Assembly (NCBI RefSeq): GCF_000337575.1
Contig: NZ_AOIM01000041.1
Coordinates: forward strand, 113,827-177,826
Direction: 5' to 3'
Length of the DNA stretch: 64,000 nt
Source of the DNA: Natrialba hulunbeirensis JCM 10989
Lineage (GTDB): Archaea > Halobacteriota > Halobacteria > Halobacteriales > Natrialbaceae
In this document: positions 54,541 to 63,144 of the stretch, in pieces
How positions within the stretch are numbered: position 1 is the first letter of the stretch
How the letters are laid out: every line of letters starts with the position of its first letter
The notes under the pieces: generated by a model
The model's database searches: none
Seen by the model: the letters and a program-made list of their open reading frames with translations, nothing else
Told to the model about the DNA's origin: nothing
Program-made: the position numbers and the translations under genes

Positions 54541-54667
54541 CTCCTCGCTGTCGCCACAGTCGGGGCTCGACTCGAGTAGCGCGCGCACTCGAGTTCACCG
54601 CCAATCCGAGTTCGTCTTATCGACCACGCGGACGAACAATTATGGGCCGTGGGGGAGATGCGGACGT

Positions 54668-55015
54668 ATGGCACTCGAGGGACAACTCGACGCGACAGTA
54701 TCGTCGGACGCGACGGGGTCGGATACCGTCGCGCTCGCGTTCACGGTGCGAAACGAGGGAACGGAGACGGAAACGCTGCGGTTTTCGGACGCCTGTAAGG
54801 CCGAGTTCGTTGTCCAGGACGAGGGCCGAGAGGTCTGGCGCTACACGGACGGGCGGATGTTCGCCCAGATGCTGAGCGCCGATGAGCTCGACCCGGACGA
54901 GGAGACCACCTACGAGGCGGAGTGGGAAGAGCCACAGTCGGGCGAGTTCACTGTCGTTGCGGAGTTGCAGGCGCGGGAGACGACGTGCGAGGCGCGGACG
55001 GAGCTGACGGTTTGA
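54668..55015 (+). CDS. BsuPI-type proteinase-inhibitor-fold protein
   Basis: A 115-residue cytosolic beta-sandwich protein starting MALEGQLDATVSSDATGSDT. The BsuPI pattern is seen in VALAFTVRNEGTETETLRFS, EGREVWRYTDGRMFAQML and LDPDEETTYEAEWEEPQSGE, ending with EARTELTV. The family name comes from an intracellular proteinase inhibitor of Bacillus; inhibition is not shown for archaeal members. It stands alone. Confidence 0.85.
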   Translation: MALEGQLDATVSSDATGSDTVALAFTVRNEGTETETLRFSDACKAEFVVQDEGREVWRYTDGRMFAQMLSADELDPDEETTYEAEWEEPQSGEFTVVAELQARETTCEARTELTV

Positions 55016-55263
55016 GAGGCTGCCAGGCTAATCGGCTGTCTGTGCGTTGTAGTCGAAACTCGTGCGCTGTGAGCACTGGTGTGCCATCCGTAAGCGGGAT
55101 ATCACGGATGGTCGCCAGCCAGTGGAAGCACGTGCGAGACGGACGACCAATACCGAACATTGGTTTCCGATGGCAAACATCTTCTTTCTACTTCCCGACT
55201 CAGAGTTCCCGGTTCGACAGAAACAACGAAGTGAATAAACCACTCCTCTCCTAACGAGTGGAC

Positions 55264-56169
55264 ATGCAAGCGCTGGTCATCGCGGCACACGGCTCGCACC
55301 TGAATCCGGATGCCTCGACGCCGACGTACGCCCACGCGGACACGATCCGCGAGACGGGCGCGTTCGACGAGGTCCGCGAGGCGTTCTGGAAGGAGGAACC
55401 GCACTTTCGCGAGGTGATCCGCACACTCGAGTCCGACGAGGTGTTCGTCGTCCCGCTGTTTATCAGCGAGGGTTACTTCACCGAGCAGGTCATCCCGCGA
55501 GAACTCCGCCTCGACGACTGGGATCCCGACAAGTGGGAGTCGGATGGCACCAGTGCCTCGCAGGTTACCCTCGAGGCGACGGACGTCGGCAAGACGATTC
55601 ACTACTGCGGCCCGGTCGGCACCCACGACGCGATGACGGACGTGATCGTCCAGCGCGCCGAAAGCGTCACCGAAGACCCCGACGTGGGTGAGGGTGTCGG
55701 CCTCGCAGTCGTCGGCCACGGCACCGAGCGCAACGAGAATTCGGCGAAGGCGATCGAGTACCACACCGAACGCATCCGTGAGCGAGGCCGCTTCGACGAG
55801 ACCAAGGCGGTGTTCATGGACGAGGAGCCGGAGGTAGACGACGTGACGGACTTTTTCGAGAGCGACGATATCGTCGTCGTCCCCCTCTTTATCGCCGACG
55901 GCTACCACACGCAGGAAGACATTCCAGAGGACATGGGCCTCACCGAGGATTACCGCCTTGGTTGGGATGTCCCCGCTGAAGTCGACGGTCACCGTATCTG
56001 GTACGCCGGCGCAGTCGGCACCGAAGGCCTGATGGCCGACGTCCTCCTGGAGCGTGCAGCCGACGCAGGGGCAGAACTCGGCGACGCAATCGACCGCGTT
56101 CGTCAACGTACGAGCACAGCAAGCGGCGCTGACGGTGATGCTGAGCGACACAGCCAGGCAGGTGACTGA
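55264..56169 (+). CDS. cbiX: sirohydrochlorin cobaltochelatase
   Basis: A 301-residue two-domain class-II chelatase. The two halves each start with a metal-chelating strand, ALVIAAHGSHLNPD and GLAVVGHGTERNENSAKAIE, and each carries a second site: VVPLFISEGYFTEQVIPREL and VVPLFIADGYHTQEDIPEDM. CbiX inserts Co2+ into sirohydrochlorin in cobalamin synthesis. The DR2241-type gene follows 2 bp downstream, an association typical in haloarchaeal cobalamin clusters. ATG at 55264 preferred over GTG 55258. Confidence 0.92.
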   Translation: MQALVIAAHGSHLNPDASTPTYAHADTIRETGAFDEVREAFWKEEPHFREVIRTLESDEVFVVPLFISEGYFTEQVIPRELRLDDWDPDKWESDGTSASQVTLEATDVGKTIHYCGPVGTHDAMTDVIVQRAESVTEDPDVGEGVGLAVVGHGTERNENSAKAIEYHTERIRERGRFDETKAVFMDEEPEVDDVTDFFESDDIVVVPLFIADGYHTQEDIPEDMGLTEDYRLGWDVPAEVDGHRIWYAGAVGTEGLMADVLLERAADAGAELGDAIDRVRQRTSTASGADGDAERHSQAGD

Positions 56170-56171
56170 CG

Positions 56172-57479
56172 ATGGGGATGGATGACGGATCGGCGAGCGC
56201 CACACAGCGGCTGTTGACGACGCTTGCGGCTGCCAACGAGAACGAGACGGGCACAGACCAGACCCACACCGTCTCCTTCGACGGTCTCCAAGTCACACGA
56301 GACGCAGACGATACGTTTACGCTCACGATCGACGCCGCCGACATCGCCCACGCCGGGCTGGATGCGGACGCACTCGAGTCCCTGCTCGCTGGCGAGGAGT
56401 CGGCTCTCGAGTCCGGGGGCGTTGCGGCGTACGTGACGAACTGGCACTACTGGCAGGAGACGGTCGGTGGCGAGGGAACTGCCCGGCGGGCGTTCCTGCG
56501 GTGGTGTGAGCACGCGCCGCTTTCGAATTCTCTGGGCACTCACACCGGGGTTGAAGCTGGAAATACCGGCGGAGAGGCAGACGGAGACGAGCAAGGACAG
56601 GACCGAACGCTCCCTGTCCCGGATCGCTACGCCGCCCTGCAGGATGGCATCGACCGCGAGTGGGGCCAACTCTGCATCACCGCCCGCTTCGCGGACGTCG
56701 ACCAGCCTGACGGCGAACGGGTCTACGATCTCTGGCACGTCGCGGATGCTGGCACGGATATCGCCGATCTCACGGTGTACGACGACCCGCGCGAGGCACG
56801 CGAGATCGCCACCTACGACGAGGACGGCCGATACCGACCGCTGAAGACCGCGCCGACACTCGAGACCGGGTGGGCCTTCACGGGCCTCTCGGGCGAGGAA
56901 CTCGTCGACGCCGTCGGCTTCTTCTACCCGGCGACGATCGCCAACTGGCATCGCGAGCGCGAGGGCAACCTGGACGTCGACCACTGGGCCGAGACCGCAG
57001 ACCGCCAGAGCGGCATCTACGAGGTCGTCTCCGAACTCCCTCACGACGCCGTCGGCTGGATGGCCGAAGCCTGCTGTGTCGACTCCCAGTGTCTCCGCCG
57101 ACGCGAGTGGGAGTACGAGGACGGCGACGAACTCGACGCCGACGGCGGTGACGGGCCGTTCCCCTGCCGGGAGCCGTGCTCGCTCGTCGTCGCCGCCGCG
57201 CGCAAGTGGGCTATCGCCGAATCCGAGTCCGAGCGCACGTACGAACTGGAACTCACGCCGACCGAGCGCAACCAACTCGAGGAGCTAATCGACGCGGTTG
57301 CGGACGACAGAACGGACGAGATTCGTGAGGCAGACGTCAACGACGGCGCGAATCGGTACCGCGCACGGTACCTGCGGGCGAAACGGTTCTCGGACGAGGG
57401 TAAACTCGAGATGCGAGAGCAGTCCGAGTCTGAGTCCGGGTCTGAGTCTGCATCCGAAGTCGAATCCGAATCTGGCTGA
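56172..57479 (+). CDS. DR2241-family protein with Fe-S-type Cys cluster
   Basis: A 435-residue protein that follows cbiX by 2 bp and is likely co-translated. The conserved central region has VTNWHYWQETVGGEGTARRA, FLRWCEHAP and DLWHVADAGTD. A C-terminal Cys group (EACCVDSQCLRRREW and PFPCREPCSL) fits the 4Fe-4S-binding domain described for the DR2241 family. A role near cobalt chelation or redox in cobalamin synthesis is inferred from the neighbour. An SESESGSESASE tail ends the protein. Confidence 0.85.
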   Translation: MGMDDGSASATQRLLTTLAAANENETGTDQTHTVSFDGLQVTRDADDTFTLTIDAADIAHAGLDADALESLLAGEESALESGGVAAYVTNWHYWQETVGGEGTARRAFLRWCEHAPLSNSLGTHTGVEAGNTGGEADGDEQGQDRTLPVPDRYAALQDGIDREWGQLCITARFADVDQPDGERVYDLWHVADAGTDIADLTVYDDPREAREIATYDEDGRYRPLKTAPTLETGWAFTGLSGEELVDAVGFFYPATIANWHREREGNLDVDHWAETADRQSGIYEVVSELPHDAVGWMAEACCVDSQCLRRREWEYEDGDELDADGGDGPFPCREPCSLVVAAARKWAIAESESERTYELELTPTERNQLEELIDAVADDRTDEIREADVNDGANRYRARYLRAKRFSDEGKLEMREQSESESGSESASEVESESG

Positions 57480-57522
57480 CGAAATAGAACCGCGACACAC
57501 AGGTCTTCTTCTGGACGTACGC

Positions 57523-58224
57523 CTACCAGTACAACAAGAACAGTGCAACCGCGACACCGGCGAACACGATTCCAACACCGAGTGTCGCAACCGGCCCACC
57601 GACCGCAGAGGTAACCGCGACCGCCAGCGCAAGCGCGAAGATTCCGAGTCCGATAACGGCGAGTGTCCCCGTGTCTATCTCGACTCCGAGCTGCGTCGTC
57701 ACCTCTTCGACGAGCGTTTGCTGTTCGTCGTCCGCCGAGCGTGCTGGTGCGGCGAGTGAGTCGTCGACGTCGACGCCTGTCGGTTCCGGCGTCACCGTTA
57801 CCGTAATCGAGACGGACTCCGATCCGTAGCCGGTGAGTAACTCGAGTTCGCCGCGGACTGGCTGGTCGAGTCCGTCGGCGGTGATGTCGATGGGGACCGG
57901 CGTTACGGCGTCGGGTTCGATGTAATAGTTGGGAGTCCGAAGCGAGGCGACGTGTGCGATGTCGCCGTCGAGTCGGCAGTGGACGTGTGCCGGCGAGCCC
58001 TGTCCGTGGAGTTCGACGACGAACGAGGAGTTCGTCTCGAGTGCGTTGTGCGCAGGTGAGAGTGCGTCCTCCTGCTTGCGGTCGACGTGGACCGGCAGCA
58101 CCGTTGTCCCGGTGGGTGTGCCACTGTCGCCGACTCGTGAGTCGGTCGTTCCCTGCGTGTTACTGGCCGCCGACTCGTTCTCGCGCGACGATGTGGATGG
58201 TGGTGTGGATTCGGACCTGGTCAC
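57523..58224 (-). CDS. DUF7524-like membrane-anchored protein
   Basis: A 233-residue protein. An S/T/E-rich N-terminus of about 40 residues is followed by a beta-rich domain (VLPVHVDRKQEDALSPAHNA, SPAHVHCRLDGDIAHVASLR, NYYIEPDAV, LLTGYGSESVSITVTV). Two C-terminal helices close it (VIGLGIFALALAVAVTSAVG and ATLGVGIVFAGVAVALFLLY). I recall haloarchaeal relatives as DUF7524. It probably exposes the beta domain at the membrane. Function unknown. Confidence 0.72.
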   Translation of the reverse strand: MTRSESTPPSTSSRENESAASNTQGTTDSRVGDSGTPTGTTVLPVHVDRKQEDALSPAHNALETNSSFVVELHGQGSPAHVHCRLDGDIAHVASLRTPNYYIEPDAVTPVPIDITADGLDQPVRGELELLTGYGSESVSITVTVTPEPTGVDVDDSLAAPARSADDEQQTLVEEVTTQLGVEIDTGTLAVIGLGIFALALAVAVTSAVGGPVATLGVGIVFAGVAVALFLLYW

Positions 58225-58311
58225 GGTACAGATACAGATAGTGGTCTGGTGCCAGTTACAAGTAGTTTCCGTCGTTTGACACAGTCGTGCCGACTGACGT
58301 TCCGTTGGACT

Positions 58312-58548
58312 CTATGCGGGGGACTCCTCTCGCATGTCCGGGGGGAGCAGGTTCGGAATACCGTCCTCGACCGGGTAGCGCTCGCCACACTCGGCACAGA
58401 CGAGCGTGCCGTCGACGACTTCGGCTGCGTCCTCGCCGTTCGAGTCGTCCGAGTCGCCGTCAGCACTCTCATCGTACGTCGCATCTTCGAGTTCCAGTTC
58501 GTGCTTGTCGAGCGGGCAGCGCAGGATATCAAGCAACGACTCCTTCAT
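58312..58548 (-). CDS. Trm112-family protein
   Basis: A 78-residue protein starting [20 protein letters not shown]. The zinc site is RCPLDKHEL plus [20 protein letters not shown], and the C-terminal PVxxGIPxLL segment is the family hallmark. Trm112 proteins activate several methyltransferases that act on tRNA, rRNA and release factors, also in haloarchaea. The acidic insertion between the two zinc halves ([17 protein letters not shown]) is longer than usual. The ATG at 58548 fits the family. Confidence 0.88.
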   Translation of the reverse strand: MKESLLDILRCPLDKHELELEDATYDESADGDSDDSNGEDAAEVVDGTLVCAECGERYPVEDGIPNLLPPDMREESPA

Positions 58549-58686
58549 ACTTGGAAGGCATATCGCAGACAGCAAAAGGCTTCGGGAACGGTCGGCGCGG
58601 TTCGGCCACTACCAGTGAACATATATACGAAACTGTGCATCACAGTACCAATGCATTCGAGCGCCGTTTTGAGGTGACCGCGACGG

Positions 58687-60504
58687 ATGGCTTCTTCCCC
58701 TCTCGTCGACAGTGTCGCAGCACTCGGCCGTCTCGCGTCCGAACTCGACACGCTCGATTCAGTCACAGAGGTATACACCCGTGCCGTTCGCGCGGCCGAC
58801 CGCGTCCTCGAGTTCGACACGGCTATCATCTGTACGGTCGAAGACGGCGTCTTCGAGCCACAGGCGAGCTACACGACCCGCCTGATCCCAGCACCACCGC
58901 TTGCGGCCGACGCCGGTATCGCCGGCAAAACCCATCGGGAGAACGAAACCCACGTCGTCGACGATCTGACGACACACACCGATGCCAACCCGACGAGCGA
59001 TGCCTTTCGGTCCGTCCTCTCGATTCCACTCGAGGACGGCGGCGTCGTTCAGTTCCACGCGACCGAGCCAAACGCCTTCTCGGAGGCTGACCGCCACCTC
59101 GGCGAGTTGTTCGTCGCGACGGTGACGAGCGCCCGAAACCGGGTCAGCTACGAGAGCGCACTCGAGACGGAGCGCGATCAGTTCGCGGCGCTGTTCGAGA
59201 ACGTTCCCGATGCGGCGCTGCAGTATCATCTCGAGGATGGGGTGCACGTCGTCGACGCGGTCAACTCGGCGTTTATCCGGGTGTTTGGGTTCGACGCTGA
59301 GGCTGTGGTCGGCGAACCGTTGACGGAGCTTATCGAGCCGGGGGAGAGTGTGACGGAGACAGAGACACAGACTGAGACACAGACAGTACAGGAACCGTCA
59401 AAGCCCTCGACTACGCCAGCAAGAGCGCCCTCACACCACCAGTCCGCTACCGCAGGAACCACGTCGGCAGGCTACGTGCAGCCACAACTCGTCGAAACCA
59501 AACTGTCCGAGCGTGCAGACGTCGAAGTCGTTCGCGAAACCGTCGACGGTCCACGCCCGTTCTTGCTCCGGAACATCCCAGTTGCCACCAACGACGGGAC
59601 GACACGCGGCTATCTGATCTACACCGATCTGACCGACCTCAAACTCCGGGAGCGCGAACTCGAGCGCAAGAACGAACGTCTCGATCAGTTCGCAAGTATC
59701 GTCAGCCACGATCTGCGGAATCCGCTCAACGTCGCCGATGGCTACCTCGACATCGCACTCGAGGACGCCCCGGAAGATGTTCGGCCTGCACTCTCGGAGA
59801 TACAGGACGCACACGACCGTATGGCGCGGTTAATCGAGGACGTCCTGACGATGGCGAGAGGGGAGACAGTCGACAACCCTGACCCGGTCGACCTCGACAC
59901 AGTCGCGGCGGCCGCCTGGGACAACGTCGAAACTGACGCGGCATCACTCGAGACGACGAGTCAGTTGTGCATCGAGGCCGACCGGACGCGGCTGTTGCAA
60001 CTGTTCGAGAATCTCTTCCGGAACGCAGTCGAACACGCTGGTCCCGATGTGAGAGTTAGCGTCACGGAATTAGCTGACGGCTTCGCCGTCGAAGACGATG
60101 GCCCTGGTATCCCACCCGAGCGCCGCGAGGATATTTTCGAATCCGGATACACCGATAGGGCCGAGAACACCGGGCTCGGACTGGCGATCGTCGAGCAGAT
60201 CGCGACCGAACACGGCTGGACGGTTGCGGTTCAGTCGGCAGACGGTGAGGACACAACTGCAAGTGACACCGGTGCGCGCTTCGAGTTTACAAACTGTCGT
60301 CTCGAGGGCGATGCCGACGCCGATGGCGAGACAGGCCGCGGGCTCGACCGCTCACTGTCAGCAGAGCGCGATGGTGCTGATGGCGAGCACGAGCACGCAC
60401 GCGACAGCGGGCACAGCTACAGTCACAGATACGGCCACGGACACGAACACCAACACGAGTTCGACTGGGAACTTACCCGCCACCAACTGGAGGGATGGCG
60501 ATGA
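58687..60504 (+). CDS. soluble histidine kinase (GAF-PAS-HisKA-HATPase)
   Basis: A 605-residue cytosolic kinase without membrane helices. A GAF domain (about 15-160, FDTAIICTVEDG) is followed by a PAS domain (about 165-320, FENVPDAALQYHLEDGVHVV). A TE/TQ repeat insertion (about 218-232) interrupts the PAS. HisKA has His341 in IVSHDLRNPLNVADGY; the N box NLFRNAVEHAG, G1 DDGPGIPPE and G2 GLGLAIVEQI follow. A His-rich SH/GH/EH tail ends the protein. Its TGA overlaps the ATG of the CHAT-like gene, so a functional link is likely. The signal is unknown. Confidence 0.9.
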   Translation: MASSPLVDSVAALGRLASELDTLDSVTEVYTRAVRAADRVLEFDTAIICTVEDGVFEPQASYTTRLIPAPPLAADAGIAGKTHRENETHVVDDLTTHTDANPTSDAFRSVLSIPLEDGGVVQFHATEPNAFSEADRHLGELFVATVTSARNRVSYESALETERDQFAALFENVPDAALQYHLEDGVHVVDAVNSAFIRVFGFDAEAVVGEPLTELIEPGESVTETETQTETQTVQEPSKPSTTPARAPSHHQSATAGTTSAGYVQPQLVETKLSERADVEVVRETVDGPRPFLLRNIPVATNDGTTRGYLIYTDLTDLKLRERELERKNERLDQFASIVSHDLRNPLNVADGYLDIALEDAPEDVRPALSEIQDAHDRMARLIEDVLTMARGETVDNPDPVDLDTVAAAAWDNVETDAASLETTSQLCIEADRTRLLQLFENLFRNAVEHAGPDVRVSVTELADGFAVEDDGPGIPPERREDIFESGYTDRAENTGLGLAIVEQIATEHGWTVAVQSADGEDTTASDTGARFEFTNCRLEGDADADGETGRGLDRSLSAERDGADGEHEHARDSGHSYSHRYGHGHEHQHEFDWELTRHQLEGWR

Positions 60505-63089
60505 CCGACACAACAGTCACTGATCCCGTGACGATTTCGGTGCACGGGACGACGTTGCAGGCCCGGGATATCGCCGGCAACACTACCTCGTTCGGACTGG
60601 TTGGCTGGGACCGTCTCGAGGACCAACACACGTTCGACGAACCGATCGATGCGACCATCACCGGCCGCGTCTCCGAAATCCGGTACGATCTGCTGAACAT
60701 GGTCGATATCAAGCGCCTCGACGGAGATGCGCCACAATCAGGTGTTGCGTTCGAAACCGATGGCGAATCTGAAGCGGATGGCACCGAGGCTGGGGCTGGG
60801 ACTGAAGCTGAAGCCGAAGCCGAAGCCGAAACCGACAGTACCGACCCCGAATCACGCACACGTGATGCAGACGAGACCGGGACCCCGAACGCAAACACAA
60901 ACATAGGCGACGACACCAATGCACGTGTCTCCGTCGAGGCCGGCGATCAGGAAGTCTCACTCAGTAGCGGCGCGTACGTCTGCCGGTTCGAAGTAGGTCT
61001 CTATATCCGCCTCCGATTCGACGCATCCGCCGTCATCAAAAACCGGTCGCGTGGACCAATGACCATCTCCTTCGAACACCCCACGCGAGTAACGTTCGGG
61101 TTCAAATCGCCAGTCGACTATCCGCGCGACGAAATCACAGTCGCACCGACGCCCGACGGTATCGCAACTGCCCTCTCACACCTCTCTGCATCGATCGGAA
61201 CCACGACCGCAGACCGGGTTCACAGAAACTACCGCGGCTACCCGCCGCTGCTCGAGATCGATCCCGCCGTGACGGACACACACGTCCCGTCGTCAGTTCG
61301 TGAGGACACACCCGACACCGACCTCGAATTCGTCGTTCCGCCCGACCGCTCGACACTCTTCGTCGCAGCCCCACTCGCCTACTACCTCGGTGCACGAGTT
61401 CGAACGACAGCGCAAGCTCCCCTCGATGCGAACGAAAGTGCACCGCTACTGCGCGCACCGTCGATCGGACTCCACCACGAATTCGCCTCTGGATCCGCGT
61501 TCGCAGCGGACGTTCGCTCGCTTCTGCGACGGACGTTCTTCCTCGACCTGCTCGTCTCCTGGCTCGAGCCAACGGAGCCGACGGTACTCGAGTACGATGC
61601 GCTGACAGCGGCGGGGATCGACCTCTCGGGCTGTCCCGGAATGTCGATCGCGGAGCGAGTGCAGACGTACCTCTCGTTCCCGGAGCAGCCGATCGAGGCG
61701 GTGCTTCCACAGTGGCCGTACCGAATGACGGTGTCACCGACGACGGACCACGTCAGCGTGTTGCCCCACTTGCTCTACGATATGGCCGCGATCGAACTGC
61801 CAGTGGACTCGAGTGAGAGTGGTGACTCCGTGTCGACGGCTGCGTCGGCTGGTCTGTCTGGGGCTGTGTCTGAGAGTGGGGATGGAGAGAAGGCTGAGGA
61901 AGAAGCTGAAACTGCGGATGATGGTGTGAATGAGGATATGGATGGGGTTAGAGAGTCACAGGTAGGGCCAGCAGCGACGGCTGATCTCGGTGTCGACCTG
62001 GACCTCTGTCTGGAGAACAGCCTGGGCGAGCGAGCGTCGCTCGACGATCAACTCGTGGAGCAACGGCGAATCCACGGTGTACTTGCGGATCCGGAGTGTG
62101 CTGGTGAGGATGGCGAGTATACGATGGACGGGCCGCGATTTTCGCTTTCGTCTGCGGGTGTCTCTGGTTCTTCGTCCACGTCCACGTCTGCGTCTGCATC
62201 CACGTCTGTGTCTTCCACCCCCCACCAGTCGACAGCCAACTGCTCTCCGTTTGTCGCCCATCCAAAGGCCTACGAGAACCGTCTCTCCGATCTCGAGCAA
62301 CAGTCGGACGAGCGAAGCGTCGTTGTCGTCTTCGCAACCGAGCACATCCCCGAATCCGCACGCGAGCGTATCGTCGATACCTACCGGCGTCGGTCAGATG
62401 CGGTCTCTCCACGGGTTGACCGGGTCGACGATCCGACACGGGTCGAACTCGCGGACGTGTTCGCAGCCGGAGCTGACTTCTTACACTACATTGGAGACTG
62501 TGACGAGGATGGCGCCGGCTTCGCGTGCACGGACGGCGTCCTGTCGCCGTCGGCGCTACCGACCAACGAGGTCGGACTGTTCCAACTCGACGCAGCGAAC
62601 GCCGTCGATGTCGCGTGGAAACTGATCGAGACGGGAAGCATCGCTGGCGTGGCGGGCTATCGGACGGCAGCGTCCGAGCGCGACCTCCGGGCGGTGACGA
62701 CTGTCGGCGAACTCCTCCTCTACGGACAGAGTCTCGCAACGGCCCACACCTGTGCAACCGTCCAGACGAACGGCACAGGCGGTGTCGTCGTCGGTGACGG
62801 CACGCACCGCTTCGTCGCAAAGTGGCAGCCATCGGAGATTCAGTCGCTACAGGAGACCGACGACGGCCTGGTTCGAGGCATCTCCGTCCCGTTCCCGGTC
62901 GATCCGGTTGGGGCACACTGGCGGGGCAGTCGGTCCGACCGAAAGCGACTGATTCCAGCGACGATCACACACGAGGTCACACCGGACGAACTCAACGAGT
63001 ACATCTCGAACACGATTCGGCCGATCTACTACAACGGCGAGTTCTACTGGCCAGAAGAGCAAAAGCAGTTGTTGTATCCGATCTCGTAG
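60501..63089 (+). CDS. large protein with degenerate CHAT-protease-like domain, coupled to the histidine kinase
   Basis: An 862-residue protein. Residues about 1-430 are beta-rich with conserved-looking blocks (SLSSGAYVCRFEVGLYIRLR, VAAPLAYYLGARV, TFFLDLLVSWLEPTEPTVLE). Three low-complexity insertions (AEAEAEAE, an E-rich run near 460 and an STSASAST run near 565) separate blocks. The C-terminal part resembles the haloarchaeal CHAT-like family I recall: DFLHYIGDCDEDG (659-671) aligns with HYIGH...G, but Asp666 stands where the catalytic His is expected, and FQLDAANA (694-701) replaces a Cys-containing NAC motif. It is therefore predicted to be a protease-dead CHAT. ATGA overlap at 60501-60504 couples it to the kinase. 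Confidence 0.78.
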   Translation: MTDTTVTDPVTISVHGTTLQARDIAGNTTSFGLVGWDRLEDQHTFDEPIDATITGRVSEIRYDLLNMVDIKRLDGDAPQSGVAFETDGESEADGTEAGAGTEAEAEAEAETDSTDPESRTRDADETGTPNANTNIGDDTNARVSVEAGDQEVSLSSGAYVCRFEVGLYIRLRFDASAVIKNRSRGPMTISFEHPTRVTFGFKSPVDYPRDEITVAPTPDGIATALSHLSASIGTTTADRVHRNYRGYPPLLEIDPAVTDTHVPSSVREDTPDTDLEFVVPPDRSTLFVAAPLAYYLGARVRTTAQAPLDANESAPLLRAPSIGLHHEFASGSAFAADVRSLLRRTFFLDLLVSWLEPTEPTVLEYDALTAAGIDLSGCPGMSIAERVQTYLSFPEQPIEAVLPQWPYRMTVSPTTDHVSVLPHLLYDMAAIELPVDSSESGDSVSTAASAGLSGAVSESGDGEKAEEEAETADDGVNEDMDGVRESQVGPAATADLGVDLDLCLENSLGERASLDDQLVEQRRIHGVLADPECAGEDGEYTMDGPRFSLSSAGVSGSSSTSTSASASTSVSSTPHQSTANCSPFVAHPKAYENRLSDLEQQSDERSVVVVFATEHIPESARERIVDTYRRRSDAVSPRVDRVDDPTRVELADVFAAGADFLHYIGDCDEDGAGFACTDGVLSPSALPTNEVGLFQLDAANAVDVAWKLIETGSIAGVAGYRTAASERDLRAVTTVGELLLYGQSLATAHTCATVQTNGTGGVVVGDGTHRFVAKWQPSEIQSLQETDDGLVRGISVPFPVDPVGAHWRGSRSDRKRLIPATITHEVTPDELNEYISNTIRPIYYNGEFYWPEEQKQLLYPIS

Positions 63090-63144
63090 TGTGCGGATTT
63101 GCAGTTAGAGACCTGGTCGCGGTCACGACCGCGCCAGTATCGCC

